64,000 nucleotides of DNA, taken from positions 28,644,001 through 28,708,000 of the forward strand of contig JBITNC010000002.1 in assembly GCA_050084985.1 (NCBI GenBank), given 5' to 3'. The stretch is from Nageia nagi. Lineage: Eukaryota > Pinophyta. The translations under genes and the position numbers were made by a program. The notes under the pieces are model-generated. The model searched no databases and was not told the origin of the DNA. It saw only the letters and a list, made by a program, of their open reading frames with translations. Shown in pieces: positions 47,171-60,179 of the stretch; position 1 is the stretch's first letter, and every line of letters starts with the position of its first letter.

Positions 47171-49882
47171 CTTAAGTTAAGGATGAACCTTCTCTCAATG
47201 ATCCAAGTTACTAAAAAGGGTACTCTTAAGAGTTCAACTCATAATCCTGATGCATTAAGAAAGGACTTGCCACTTTGATTAAAAGATCTGTGAAAGATAG
47301 CCTCTACATTATGGATCAAGTTCTATCAAAGATGTGTCTTGCTATAATTGTGTGTTCGAAAGGTAATTTTTGGCACTAATGTTTAGGGCACCTTAACCAT
47401 AAGAGTATCTAAGTCATGAAAGATCAAGAACTTGTGGAAGGTTTGACTTCAATTGATCTATGTGAGAAGTGCATTCTTGGTAAAATGCATAGATAAAAGT
47501 TTGAAAAAGATAAGGTAACTAAAGCATCTCAATGTCTTCAACTTATGCATTCAAATTTGATGGGTTTATTTTATACTAAGTCGTTTGAAGAAGCATCTTA
47601 CATCTTGACCTTCATTGATGATTGTAGTAGAATAAAATTTGGGTATCTACTTGAGCATAAGGATCAAATCTTTAAGAGTTTTAACATTTTTAAGGCCTTC
47701 GTTGAGAATCAATCTCACCTTAAAATCAAAATGTTAAGATCAAATAATAGGGGAGAATATAGCAGTAATGAGTTCAATGACTATTATACTAAGTATAGAA
47801 TCAAGAGGTAATTTACGATTCCTTATGCTCCTTAATAAAATGGTGTTATTGAAATAAAAAATAGAATAATTATGGAGATGGCTAGATGCATGTTGGGTAA
47901 TCTTCCTAGTTTCTTATGGGGTGAAGATGTGAGCACTGCTATTTACACCTTGAATAAATATCCTACAAAAGTCTTTTAAGGCAAAACTCTTTTTGAAGTA
48001 TGGTTAGAAAGAAAACCTGACATTTCTCACCTTAGGGTGTTTGGTTGTGAAGCATTCTCCTACATTATTTATAAAAAAATAAAAAAGTTGAATAAAAGAG
48101 CTAAAAAATGCATCTTTGTAGGTTATGACAGTTAGCATAGAGGCTACAGGCTCTACTCTCCATCCTACAAAGTTGTGTTTATTTCAAGAGATGTAAAGTT
48201 TAATGAAATTCTTGATGATTTTACTTTTAATGAAGATGTTGATGATCGAGAAGACTCTTTAGTTACACTTTACTAGTTAAAAATTGATGTAGATAAGTTA
48301 CTTTAGGAATAAAATTCTCCAACATAAAGGGTAACAAGGAGCATGACCTTGAACAAATCCTTATTTACCAAGATTGATGATAAGCATGAGCCCTCAACCT
48401 TTATAGAAGCTTCAAAGCACGATTGCTGGATGGAAGCCATGAAAGTAGAGTATGAGGCACTTATGAAAAATGCAACTTGAAATTTGATTTCTTATCATAA
48501 TGAAAAGAATGTGATTAGCAATAAGTGGATCTACAAGGTCAAATTCAATTCAATTGGAGATATTAAGAAATACAAGGTAAGGTTAGTAGCCAAAGGTTTT
48601 GCTCAAAAAAATAATATAAATTATAAGAAAACCTTTGCTCTTGTGGTAAAGATGCCTACTGTTAGGATTATCTTTGCTCTTTCTATAGCTTAAGGATGGA
48701 AAGTTTTTTAATTTAACATCAAGAGTGCATTTCTCAATGATTACTTAGATATAAAAATCTTCATAAATCAATCAGAAGGGTTTATTATGAAAGGTAAAGA
48801 GTCCTTTCTATGCAAGTTAAAGAAATCATTATATGGACTTAAGTAAGCATCTTGAGCTTGGTATAAAAAGATTTCAAGTTACTTTGCATACATTGGATTC
48901 TCTAAGTGTTTTTTTAACTCCAATCTATATGTGCTCAAACATAGAAAAGACATGGTCTTGATTCTCTTTTATGTGGATTATCTCTTAATTACTAGAAATA
49001 ATGATGAAATCATTTAAAAGTGCATATCCAAACTTAAGGTAACATTTGAAATGATTGATCTTGGTCTTTTGCACTACTATATTGGAATGTGTATCAATAC
49101 AAAGATTATGCTTATCTTACTCAATCTAAGCATATATAAGATATATTACAAAAGTTTGAAATGGAATGTAGATTTGCTACAATCTTAGTCTCTCATAGAA
49201 TCACTATTTCTCTAAGCTCCAACTCTCAGTTGGTTGATACTATAGCTTATAGATAATTAATTGGTAATCTTTTGTATTTGACTATATACATGCTAGATAT
49301 TACCTTAGCAATGAATCTAATGGCTTGATTCATGTAAAAACCATTTATTGAGCATCTCAATATTGTTAAGTAAATCTTGAGGTATGTTGCAAGGATTAAG
49401 GATCTTGCTCTCAAGTATTCTAAGTTACCCTCATTTAGTCTCTCTGGATTCTCACATTCTAACTATGGGGGAGATAAAGATAATATAAAATCAACCTTTA
49501 CATATGTATTTAGCATTGGTTCAGGTGCTATCTCTTGAGCTTCTAAGAAGTAGCCTACTATTTCTCTTTCCACCACATAAGCTAAATACTGAGCCATGTC
49601 TATTGCAGCCTGAAAAGTTATTTTCCTATTTTGAAAGAAATTAGGTTTGAGCAAGGTGGCTCATCCTTGATTTTTTCAGATAAACAATCAATTATTTTTT
49701 TGACTAAGAATCTTGTGTTTCATTAAAAAATAAAGCATGTGGAAATCCATGCCCATTTTATTAAGGATAAGGTTCTTGATGGCATCATTCATCTAGAGTA
49801 TTATCCATCCACCTTAAACTCCACTGATTTTTTCACCAAGCCCCTCCCGAAAGCTCAATTCTGTAAGCTTAGGGATGCTATC
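47171..49882 (+). pseudogene. pol: B2 integrase, RT and RNase H, heavily degraded
   Basis: Resumes B2 at the codons following the A2 insertion (LRMN…). Integrase remnants are HSNLMGLFYTK, ILTFIDDCSR and RSNNRGEYSS (catalytic Asp to Asn). RT remnants include [19 protein letters not shown], a broken YVDYLL for YVDDLL, and YGLK. RNase H remnants include YGGDKDN, and the region ends near FFTKPLPKAQFCKL. Stops are frequent in every frame. It is cut by A3 at 49883, a few codons after the RNase H end. Confidence 0.88.
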
Positions 49883-50371
49883 TGTTAGAATTTGTAATGA
49901 AATATTGGAAATATCTAAACTCCTTGTAAATTCAATTAATCACTTAAAGGATATTTATATACCTTAAGGGATTAATTGAATTCTTTATTATGTAAACTTT
50001 GACCTTACCAAGTGGTTAGTTGGTAGGTTAAAGTTAGGGAATATATTTATTGTAACCTTAACCTTACCCTTGGGTTAAAAGGAGGTTAGGGAGGTGCTCT
50101 CATGCTATAAATAGAGGGCCTCTCCTCTTGTAATATCACTTAGATTTTGAGTAAGATTACTCTACTAGTTTGTGTACGAGAGAAAGGAATTGTAGTAAGA
50201 GGGTGCATAGTTTGAGAATTGAGATCTAGTTGTGGATGTACTCCCAAGGAGGGAGGAACCACTTATATTGGTGTTATCTTGTGTGAATGGTGTTATTAGC
50301 TTGTAGATGTTGAATGATTAAGTTTTCTATAGTCTTGGACCTTGAGAATTAGTGTAGATCTAATTCCATCA
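49883..50371 (+). repeat. A3 5' LTR
   Basis: 489 bp, TGTTAGAATTTG…CCATCA. Preceded by CTATC, the expected target duplication. Primer-binding site TGGTATCAGAGC at 50374-50385. Confidence 0.93.
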
Positions 50372-50889
50372 ATTGGTATCAGAGCTTGGTGTGGAAGCTC
50401 CTTCAACATTCTTTGAAACTTCTTCAATTTGGAGGTCTCCATTTCTCTTCTTCTTACATTATTGAGGTAAAACATAATAGAAGGTATACATTTTTTACCT
50501 TCTTGGTTAATTATTGAATAATTGTATTTTACTACTAACATATTGTGTGCTATATGTTGACTATTATTGAGCTAAATATGATTAACAATTTTTGATACTA
50601 ACCTCTTTTGTGAATAGCTTTTTTTTGCAAATTGCTTATTTGCTCATTATTTAAGAGGACAGTATACAAAAATTAAGTTTAGGAATTTTTTTTTTTCCTA
50701 TCTTATGGAGAAGATAATTTTTTAAAAATGGGTAATTTCTTTTGTGAGAGGGAGAAATTTCAATTTTTTATTTTATTTGCAACTTTATATATATTTATAT
50801 ATATAAACAATTCTAAAATGTGGAGGAACACAAAATGTCTCGTTAAGATGTAGTCTATGGACTGCAATGCTCGAAGGATATGCACCACT

Positions 50890-51325
50890 AGGAGAGGATA
50901 TCCTTGGTAACGTCGGGTCCAAAAACCATGTTATATAGCTGTTGAGCTTGTTGCTCAGAGAGATCGTGGCTCATAAAAGCCTGCTAAACCTACAATTATG
51001 ACGGGGACCATATGGACTGTCCATCCATGTTCGCCCCGACAGAATTTTCTTGAACATAAACATGCTGCACAACATTGGAGATAGATGGCATCTTGGCCTT
51101 CTGGGGAGACGGTTTCTTCACCATCTGCATAGATTGCATTCTTTTTTAGATGGTGATCGTATGAAGCTCCTGTTGTAAGCATCGAGCCCTCACTTCTCGT
51201 GACTCATCACCAGAATTTACCACCCTCGTAGTGCTCTCCCATGGCTTGCTCCTCTTGGGCTTTGGCTACGGTTGCAAACTCATTTGCAACACCATTTTAA
51301 GCTCTTCATCATCATGATCGACCAT
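50890..51325 (-). pseudogene. Captured N-terminus of a UIM/MINDY-like deubiquitinase
   Basis: Antisense to A3, an ATG at 51325 opens MVDHDDEELKMVLQMSLQP, a good ubiquitin-interacting motif (acidic run, then L…M…S). After a stop it continues PKPKRSKPWEST, GDESREVRARCLQQEL and KKPSPQKAKMPSIS. In another frame, DLSEQQAQQLYNMVFGPDV ends with TKDIL. A UIM start followed by the L-x-VFG-x-V-x-K-x-IL segment resembles plant UIM-containing MINDY-type ubiquitin hydrolases. Their catalytic Cys lies just beyond and is absent. There are several stops and one frame change. Confidence 0.5.
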
Positions 51326-51390
51326 TAAAACCCCCCTAAAAACATAATAAGTGATAGACTCTGTTCTACTTGCTTGCATGCGGGCATTGG

Positions 51391-51474
51391 CTACACCTTC
51401 TCTCTCCTCCCTCACCAGCTACACCTTCTCCCTCCTCCCTCGCCGGCTGCACCTTCTCCCTCCTCCCTCTACAT
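51391..51474 (+). repeat. Three 28-bp CT-rich tandem repeats
   Basis: Units start at 51391, 51419 and 51447 and read CTACACCTTCTCCCTCCTCC plus eight bases. A related unit occurs at 58500-58527 in A4, also at the 3' edge of the variable leader segment. Confidence 0.85.
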
Positions 51475-53153
51475 CTTCTTCTTGATGTTGCCCTCCTTGT
51501 CTTAGAATAAAGTTGGAGGTTTCTTTTATTTCTTCTTTGTGCATTTAATTTTTTTGTTGACTACTTGCATATTCTTAAATGCACATGCAAAGCAACGTTT
51601 ACTACTTCTTGGTAAGGGAAGGGTAGCCATTTTTTTACCTAAAAGTATTTATTGCTTAGGTAAAAGTAGCATTAACTATGCATAGGTCTCCTTTCTTTTT
51701 TCATTAATACTTGCAAGCTCCCAAGAAGCAAACGTATACTTTTTGGTAGGCATTTAATATTTTTTTGCTTACAAGTCATTTGTTCCTATTAAATGCACTT
51801 AGAAGTACTTATACTCCAACTTTAAGCATTGTCATGATGACTATAATACTTTAAAGTAAGTAGATACATCATTACTCTTCAATGCTATCCAATTTTTTAG
51901 AAAAATATGGCAAATAAAGTTAATTCTTTAGGAGTTTTTTTTTTATTTGCCTTAAATACTTTTAAGTTTGGCAATTTACTTAGGTAAAATGATAAATATT
52001 AGTGTAAAATTAACACTTTAAGGGATTTTTTTTACCTAAGTATTTTTTAATGATTTCATGTTTCCTAAAAGGGAAACCTATGCTATTTTTTAAGTAAATA
52101 AGGGAAATTTTTTACTTAAAATATAAATGCATACTTAAAAGATAATTTTTTTTTAGCATACAAGTTTTAGGGATAAAACTTTAAGTAAAAAAAAGGGGGG
52201 GGGGGAATTTGTATAGTTTTTTACTTAAAACTTTATCTAGATCTTGCATGCTAAATTTGTAATGCATGCCTCTTAATCTTGTGTAGGAATAAAGCATGTT
52301 TATTACTTAATTTTTAAGTTATGGAATAATGCATGTTTAATTTTTTTTAAGTTATGGATTAATGCTAAGTAGGACTTAGCCTTTTTAAAATTCGTTAAAG
52401 TGTTGAATGAATTTATGAACTTGAGCAAGTATGCAAAATGTAAAAATGTCCTTTAGGGGTTAGTACAAAACCCATTGGACTCTTATATTTCAAGTTCTTG
52501 TGGATGATGTATTTTTAATACTTTACTTTATATTTTTGCATAATTACTTTATACTTGCAAAACACAAAATATTGAAAGTAACCCCTAAAATGAACACATC
52601 CGCACATACTTTTCTACAACATGACTTGTTTGGGGAGTCACGAGGGGAGGATAGGGCAGACTAGACCCTTTTTAGTTCGAAGAACCAAGTGGTGGTAAAT
52701 CCATATTAATTGCCCTTAAGACCTCTGTTGGATTGGACATAACTCTATTAGGTGGACAGGCATGTGTGTAGTGATACCACATGTCTGCACGTCCATTTAG
52801 GGATTATCCTGATAACCTAGGAGGAAAACTTGAAAACCTTAAACAAGATAATTAAAATGGTCGATCCAAGATACGTCAGATCCTTAGAAAATAGTTGGTA
52901 CTTCTCCTTGAGAGAGTATATTACTGACCAAGGTGAACTGGTTGAGGACTGGTAGTACTTGGGCTCCACTTTGCAGGCATCTAGGTGAAGGCCTAATTCT
53001 ATACAAGAAAATAACCTTAACTTTATCCTTCTACGGATCTTGGTTTATAAGTTTGCACATGTGGGACATGTTCACTTATCAATGTTTGATTTGTATAGAT
53101 AGTAAATTGTAGAAATTTATTCATTCTTCTTGCTTATTTACTTTTGTGTAGCA

Positions 53154-56100
53154 ATGGTTGAAACCTTCATACCCAAGCATATACTCGACGGTTCTAAATT
53201 CGACATATGGGAACCTTGTATGAAAGTTGAGTTACAAGCAAGGAAGTTATGGCAGACAGTTAATGAAGACTTGGTCACTCCTACAGATGAGAAGGCTCTT
53301 GAAATCTACAACTCAAAGAATGAGTTAGCAACTTCAATGATTTATCGTTCAGTTTCAGATGACATACTTCTCATGATCTCTTCTTCAACATCAGCAAAGG
53401 AAGCTTGGGATAAGCTGAAGAAAATTTACGCTGGGTCAAAATTTTCAAGGAGGTTCACTATTTTACAAAAGTTGTTGCAATATCGTCAAGGCAAAGATGA
53501 AAGTGCTTCTATTTACTTGACCAAAATCATTGACCTCAGGACATAACTGGTTGGCTGTGGGTGCAACTGGATCAATGATGAGTTTATGGTCTTCATCATT
53601 CTTCAAAGCCTTTCTACAAAGTTTAGTAACTTGTCACGGTTATGGAAACTAGGCTCGATGATGAAGAAGATGTCATCTCTCTTGATAACCTTTCTAGACT
53701 CCTTCTGAAGCATGAGGAAACTTTGAATAAGAAAATGTTGAACTTTTATCCAAAATACAAAAGCATTGCTCTAGGAGCAACCAAAACTTCTTTTAAGAAG
53801 AAGTTCAAACATTATAAATTCAAAGATAACAAATCCTCATCTACCTTCAGGAAGCATGAGAAAAAGGGCAACAATAATGGCAACTTCATGCAAAGGAATG
53901 ACAAAGCTAGATCAAGCAATCCAACACCTAAGGAAAATTTTGATGGAAATTGTAACTTTTGTGGCATCTTTGGGCATAAAGAGTATGATTATTGTAAAAA
54001 GAAATTTACTCAAAAAGGGAAGGGAAATGCAAAAGTGAAAAATTTCAATAATAAAAAGAAGACCAAGCATGCTGCTACTGTTGCCTACTACTCAGTGACT
54101 CAAACTATTTCAAATGATTGGATTGTTGATTTAGGATGCACTAATCACATGTGTTATGAAAATGATAAGTTTGAAAACTTTCATAAGTACAAGAAGGATG
54201 TAGTTGTGATAGGTGATAATTCAGTCCTTGATGTTCAAAGAATAGGGAGTGTGAAGATTCATGGAAAGGTTCTTGATAATATCTTTTATGTGCCTAAACT
54301 AAGGATGAATCTTATCTCTGTAATTCAGATTACAAGGAAAGGATACTCATTTGAGTTTACCTCACACTCCTGGTGTGTTAAGAAAGGACTTGCCACCTTG
54401 ATGAAAGGATCAGTAAAGGATGACCTTTATATTATGGATCAAGTTCCTTCAAAGATGTGTCTTGCTGCAAATGTTTGTTCAAAGGGTAATCTTTGGCATC
54501 AACGATTAGGGCACCTTAACCACAAGAGTATTCAAGATATGAAAAATCAAGAACTTGTGGAAGGTTTACCTAATATTTCACCCATAATTGGTCTCTGTGA
54601 AAGGTGCATTCTAGGAAATATGAATAGGCAAAAGTTTGAAAAAGATAAGGTAACTCAGGCTACTCATCCTCTTCAGCTTGTGCATTCAGATTTAATGGGT
54701 TCGTTTCAGACTAAGTCTCTAGGGGGAGCTTTTTATGTTCTAACCTTCATTGATGACTTCAGTAGGATGACATTTGGTTATCTACTTGAGCACAAGGATC
54801 AAACTTTTGACAGGTTTAAAGACTTCAAGGCTCTTCTTGAAAATCAAACTAATTTTAAGATCAAGATGCTGAGATCTGATAATGGGGGTGAGTATAATAG
54901 CAATGAGTTTAACGACTATTATGTTAAACATGGGATCAAGCAGCAATTCACAATCCCTTACACCCCTCAACAAAATGGAGTTGCTGAAAGGAAGAATCAA
55001 ACCATTATGGAAATGGCAAGGTGCATGTTGGGTAACCTTCCTAGTTTCTTATGGGGTGAAGTTGTTCAAATTGCTATTCACACCCTAAATAGGTGTCCTA
55101 CTAAAGCAGTTGAAGGTAAAAATCTGTATGAAGTATGGACAGGAAAGAAACCTAACATCTCATACTTTAGGGTCTTCGGTTGTGATGCATTTACCTTCAT
55201 TACCTCAGAGAAAAGAAAAAAGTTGGATAAAAGATCAGAAAAATGCATCTTTGTGGGGTATGATAATCAACATAGAGGTTATAGGCTCTACTCTTCATCC
55301 CATAAAATAGTCTTTATTTCTAGGGATGTCAAGTTCAATGAACTTTCCTGAGGATACGACTTCTCATGCTGAGGTGTCTGATTCAGATGATTCTTTGCCT
55401 GCACCTAACTGGTTGGATGATAATGTAAGGAAGTCACCATAAGAGCAAAATTCTCCAGCTCAGAGAATTACAAGGAGTATGACCTTGAATAAATCTTTAT
55501 TTACCAAAATTGATAATACGAATGAGCCATCAACCTTCAAAGAAGCTTCCAAGCAAGAGTGTTGGATGGAAGCTATGAAAGTTGAGTATGAGGTGCTCAT
55601 GAAAAATGAAACTTAGGATTTGGTTCCTTATCCCAATGAGAAAAATGTGATTGGAAATAAATGGATATACAAGATCAAGTACAATTTTGATGGAGAAATT
55701 AAAAAATACAAAGCAAAGTTAGTGGCCAAAGGATTTGCTCAGAAATATGGTATTGATTATGAGGAAACCTTTGCTCCTGTGGCCAAGATGCCTACTATCA
55801 GGATAATCTTTGCTCTCTGCAGCTCAAGAATAGAAATTTTTTCAACTTGATGTCAAGAGTGCATTTCTCAATGGTGACTTAGATATAGAAATCTACATGA
55901 ATCAACCAGAAGGATTTATTCCAGAAGGTAAAGAGTCTTTTGTGTGCAAGCTAAAGAAGTCTTTGTATGGACTTAAGCAAGCACCTAGAGCATGGTACAA
56001 GAAAATTTCAAGATTCTTCGCAGATATTGGTTTTCCCAAGTGCTTCTCTGACTCAGATCTCTATGTACTCAATTAAGGAAAAGACATGGTCTTAATTCTC

Positions 56101-56387
56101 CTTTATGTGGATGATCTTCTCATAACTGGCAATAATATTGAAATCATCCAAGAGTGCATATCCAAACTAAAGGCAACATTTGAAATGACTAATCTAGGTC
56201 TATTGCATTACTATCTTGGGATGTAAGTATACCAACATAAAGATTGTACTTATCTTAGTCAATCTAAGTATATATCAGATATCTTGCAAAAGTTTGGAAT
56301 GGAGGAATGTAGATATGTTGTAATACCTATTTCTCCTGGAATGGTTGTATCTCTAAGCTCAGATTCTCAGTTGGTTGTTGCTACAGT
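53154..56387 (+). pseudogene. gag-pol: A3 gag-pol up to RT/RNase H
   Basis: Starts at ATG 53154 (MVETFIPKHILDG). A stop at 53547 and a one-base deletion near 53632 break gag. From 53642 to 55351 one 569-codon frame covers the end of gag, protease and integrase. Its zinc knuckle is CNFCGIFGHKEYDY (third Cys lost) and its protease motif is DLG. Integrase keeps the HHCC region and HSDLMG, RSDNGGEYNS and QQNGVAERKN. An extra T near 55347 shifts the frame. The RT part has stops (e.g. 55615) and a small deletion near 55816, but retains YVDDLLITG. It is cut by A4 at 56388. Confidence 0.92.
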
Positions 56388-56876
56388 TGTTAGAATTTGT
56401 AATAAAATATTGTGAATATATAAACTTCTTATAAATTCAATTAATCACTTAAAGGATATGTAGATACCTTAAGGGATTAATTGAATTCTTTATTATGTAA
56501 ACTTTGACCTTACCATGTGGTTAGTTGGTAGGTTAAAGTTAGGTAATACATTTAATGTAACCCTAACCTTACCCTTAGGTTAAAGGGAGGTTAGGGAGGT
56601 GCTCTCATGCTATAAATAGAGGGCCTCTCCTCTTGTAACATAACTAAGTTTTTGGAGTAAGATTACTCTACTAGTTTGTGTAAGAGAGAAAGAGAATTGT
56701 AGTAAGAAGTGCATAGTTTGAGAATTGAGATCTAGTTGTGGATGTACTCCCAAGGAGGGAGGAACCACATTATATTGGTGTTATCTTGTGTGAATGGTGT
56801 TATTAGCTTGTAGATGTTGAATGATAGTTTCCTATAGTCTTGGACCTTTAGGATTAGTGTAGTTCTAATTCCTTCA
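56388..56876 (+). repeat. A4 5' LTR
   Basis: 489 bp, TGTTAGAATTTG…CCTTCA. The primer-binding site that follows is altered (TAGTATCTAGAGC, with a substitution and an insertion), which would impair priming. Confidence 0.92.
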
Positions 56877-59800
56877 ATTAGTATCTAGAGCTTGGTGTGG
56901 AATCTCTTCTTCTACATCTTGGTGATCCTTCTTCATTCCTCATCTTATACCCCATTGGTGAGGTAAAACTAAGAGAAGGTATAAATTTTCTCCTCATTTG
57001 GTTATCTTATGAATTATTGCATTAGATACTAACATATTTTATGAGATATCAGACCTTATTTTTTGCAAAATATGATCAAAATGGCAATAATATGTTATAG
57101 TTAAACTTGATTTATTCTCATGACACTAACACGTTTTGAACTATGTGTTAACTTTTTTGTTATTTGCAAAATATGGGTAATTTTTTTTACTATCCTCTAG
57201 TAAACATGTTAAATTTAAGAGGTTATTATATAGAAATAACATATTGTAAGCCATTTATTAAAAATGGTGTATTTTCTTTAATATATATATATGATGAGAG
57301 CAATACAAAATGATTTTACAATCATTTTTTTAATTATTGCAAATAGCCCTTTTTAATTACATATCTCATAATAGCTATTTCATAGCTTAAAAAGGGGGAA
57401 AGGTATTTAAAAATAATCAAATAAGGAATTTTTTTTTGGTACAATGTATTTGCATGATCCATTACCTTGAATATACTCGAAGGATATGCATAAAATGGAT
57501 ACATTGAAAGGGTCTACGAATTGTTTGACAGAGTGAGCAATGGCCAGCTTTGCTGTAGGAGGAGCTACCCCTCTCCATCTTCATTTTATCTTGAAAAGTG
57601 CAAATCTGCTTTTATATCACAAAAGAGGCTGTCAAAATGTAATGCCTTATTATGGATTACAATTTTGAGAGTGTTACCAAACCAAATTCAAAGGTTCTAT
57701 GCTATACATCTATCTAAGGTACAGATTTAATGTACAAGGAGAATAAAATTTTCCCAGGAAGACACCCAGTAAAAGTCACATTTTTCCTGTATTATAATAA
57801 TTTAAGTGAAAGCACATGTAATCTCACCTTCAAAGAAGTTAGTAAATCCTCCTACGGATCAAGAGGAAAAAGTATCATTATAATCTATACGTGAAGAGTC
57901 TTCATAAAAATCCAGTAATACAAGCATAAAATAGCTGAAAATAGATAACACTTCCAGAAGAACAACAGCATGAATGGACTCAGATTGGTGTCATGAAAAG
58001 AATAAGACCATGTAATACAGAGGTTCAAATTCCAAACACATTTTTACTACATCTATTCCAACGGATGCTCTATTACACTTCCAAAAGTAATCACTTCACA
58101 GAATTATTTACTGCAAGATGTTCTTGCATTTCATATGAAGGTGGTGCGTATTAGAGGATACATTTGCGGAACTGCAGTAGTGAAGATTTCCAACTAGCAA
58201 ATGGAATTATTCATGTTCTTATGTCCTGACTCACCCAAGGTCTGGAATGGACATGACTTCTCCCCATGTTTTGAGAATATTTTTTTCAAAAATGTAGGAC
58301 AGACCCTCGCTGTCACTGTAAGACTATGCAGAGAAGTCGTAAAATAACCTCTCTCGTGGAATACCATGCCTCTCCATTGCTTGCGGAGGAAAGCGCTCGG
58401 CATAGGGTGATCCCAACACAGACATAAAAATATTATTACTCTATTTCTCATCCTTCTCTGTGCGGTGGTTAATCAAATAAAGTCATCGTGCATGCCTTTG
58501 CTGCGCCTTCTCCCTCCTCCCTCGTCGGTTGCACCTTCTCCCTCCACTCGCGTTGCTTCACCTCCCTTCTACTCACGTGGCCTTTCCATTTTTTTTCAAA
58601 CATAGTTGTTGAGCATTTAATTTTTTTTACCAACTAAGGAGGGGGTTTGATTTTTTATGTCCTTGTTTAATTACTCCCAAAGAAGCAACGTATACTCCTT
58701 CTTGGTAAGGGAAGGGTAGCCATCACTATTTTACCTATGTGCATTTTTTTTTTTTTTTTTGACTTGGAGTGCTTGAGGTAAAAGGAGCATTAACTAAGCA
58801 TAGGTCTCCTTTCTTTTACATTATTACTTGCAAGCTCTCTAGAAGCAAAAATATACTTTTTGATGGGCATTTAATATTTTTTGCTTGCTTACAAGTCATT
58901 TGTTTCTATTAAATGCACTTAGAAGTACTTATACTCCAACTTTAAGCATTGACTATAATACTTTAAAGTAAGTATTTTTTTTAGAAAAATGTGGCACATG
59001 GAAGATATTTTGGAGTATAATTTTCTCTAAGTATGGTAATTTACTTAGGCAAAACATTTTTTAGTAAAAATTTGCTAAGGTAATCTAAGTATGCTATTTT
59101 TTTAAGTAAACAAGGGAATTTTTTTTACTTAAAATGCATACTTAAAAGATAATTTTTAGCATACAAGTTTTTAGGGATAAAACTTTAAGTGAAAATGGGG
59201 GAATTTGTATAATTTTTACTTAAAACTTTATCTAGATCTTGCATGCTAAATTTGTAATGCATGCCTCTTAATCTTGTGTAGGAATAAAGCATGCTTAGTA
59301 CTTAAAAATTTAAATGATGCATGTTTATTACTTAATTTTTAAGTCATAGAATAATGCATGTTTAATTTTTTAAAGTTATGGATTAATGCTAAATAGGACT
59401 TAGCCTTTTTTAAAATTCATTAAAATGATTGAATGAATTTATGAAATTGAGCAAAGTATGGAAAATGTAAAAATGTCCTTTAGGGGTTAGTACAAAACCC
59501 AATGGACTCTTAAGGTTTCAAGTACTTGTGGATGATGTATTTTTAATACTTTACTTTATATTTTTGCATAATTGCTTTATACTTGTAAAATGCAAAATAT
59601 TGAAAGTAACCCCTAAAATGAACACATTCGCACATACTTTTCCACAACATGACTTGTTTGGGGAGCCATGAGGTGAGGATAGGGCAGACTGGAGCCTTTT
59701 TAGTCCGAAGAACCAAGTGGTGGTAAATCCGTCTTAATTGCCCCTAAGACCTCTGTTGGATTGGACATAACTCTATTAGGTGGACAGGCATGTGTGTAGT

Positions 59801-60177
59801 GATACCACATGTCCGCACGTCCATTCAGGGATTATCCTAATAACCTAGGAGGAAAATTGAAAACCTTAAACAAGATAATTAAAATGGTTGGTCCAAGATA
59901 CGTTGGATACTTGGAAAATAGTTGGTACTTCTCTTTGAGAGAATATATTACTGACCAAGGTGAACTGGTTGAGGACTGGTAGTACTTGGGCTCCACTCTA
60001 CGGGCATCCAGGTGAAGGCCTAATTCTATACAAAAAAATAACCTCAACTTTATCCTTCTACGGATCTTGGTTTATAAGTTTGCACATGTGGGAAATGTTT
60101 ACTTATAATGTTTGAATTGTATAGATGGTAAATTGTAGAAATTTATTCATTCTTCTTATTTATTTACTTTTATGTAG
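56877..60177 (+). other. A4 leader
   Basis: A donor-like AAG|GTATAA follows the primer-binding site (near 56978). The copy-specific middle (about 57500-58500) contains an antisense frame and AT-rich sequence that could be an untranslated region or intron. The 3' side matches A1 and A3 from about 58680 to TTTTATGTAG at 60177. Confidence 0.72.
58231..58425 (-). pseudogene. Captured-looking N-terminal coding fragment, unidentified
   Basis: Antisense to A4, an ATG at 58425 opens a 65-codon frame ending in TGA with one internal TAG. It reads MSVLGSPYAERFPPQAMERH, then GIPRERLFYDFSA, stop, SYSDSEGLSYIFEKNILKTW and SIPDLG. The composition is protein-like and the frame is absent from the other leaders. 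I do not recognise the family. Its ATG start and antisense orientation match the other captured fragments. Confidence 0.4.
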
Positions 60178-60179
60178 CA

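Larger units (their letters stand above)
50372..53151 (+). other. A3 leader
   Basis: A donor-like AAG|GTATAC lies about 110 bp after the primer-binding site. The copy-specific middle (about 50890-51480) contains the antisense UIM/MINDY-like fragment and a 28-bp repeat. The 3' side matches A1 and A4 from about 51600 on, with a run of 11 G at 52195-52205. It ends in CTTTTGTGTAG at 53151, immediately before CAATGG. Confidence 0.75.
49883..56387 (+). mobile_element. Copia element A3, 5' part (interrupted by A4)
   Basis: Consists of a 489-bp 5' LTR, primer-binding site, 2.8-kb leader with captured host sequence, and gag-pol up to the RT/RNase H boundary. There the LTR of A4 starts. The remaining part and the 3' LTR are outside the window. 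Confidence 0.92.
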
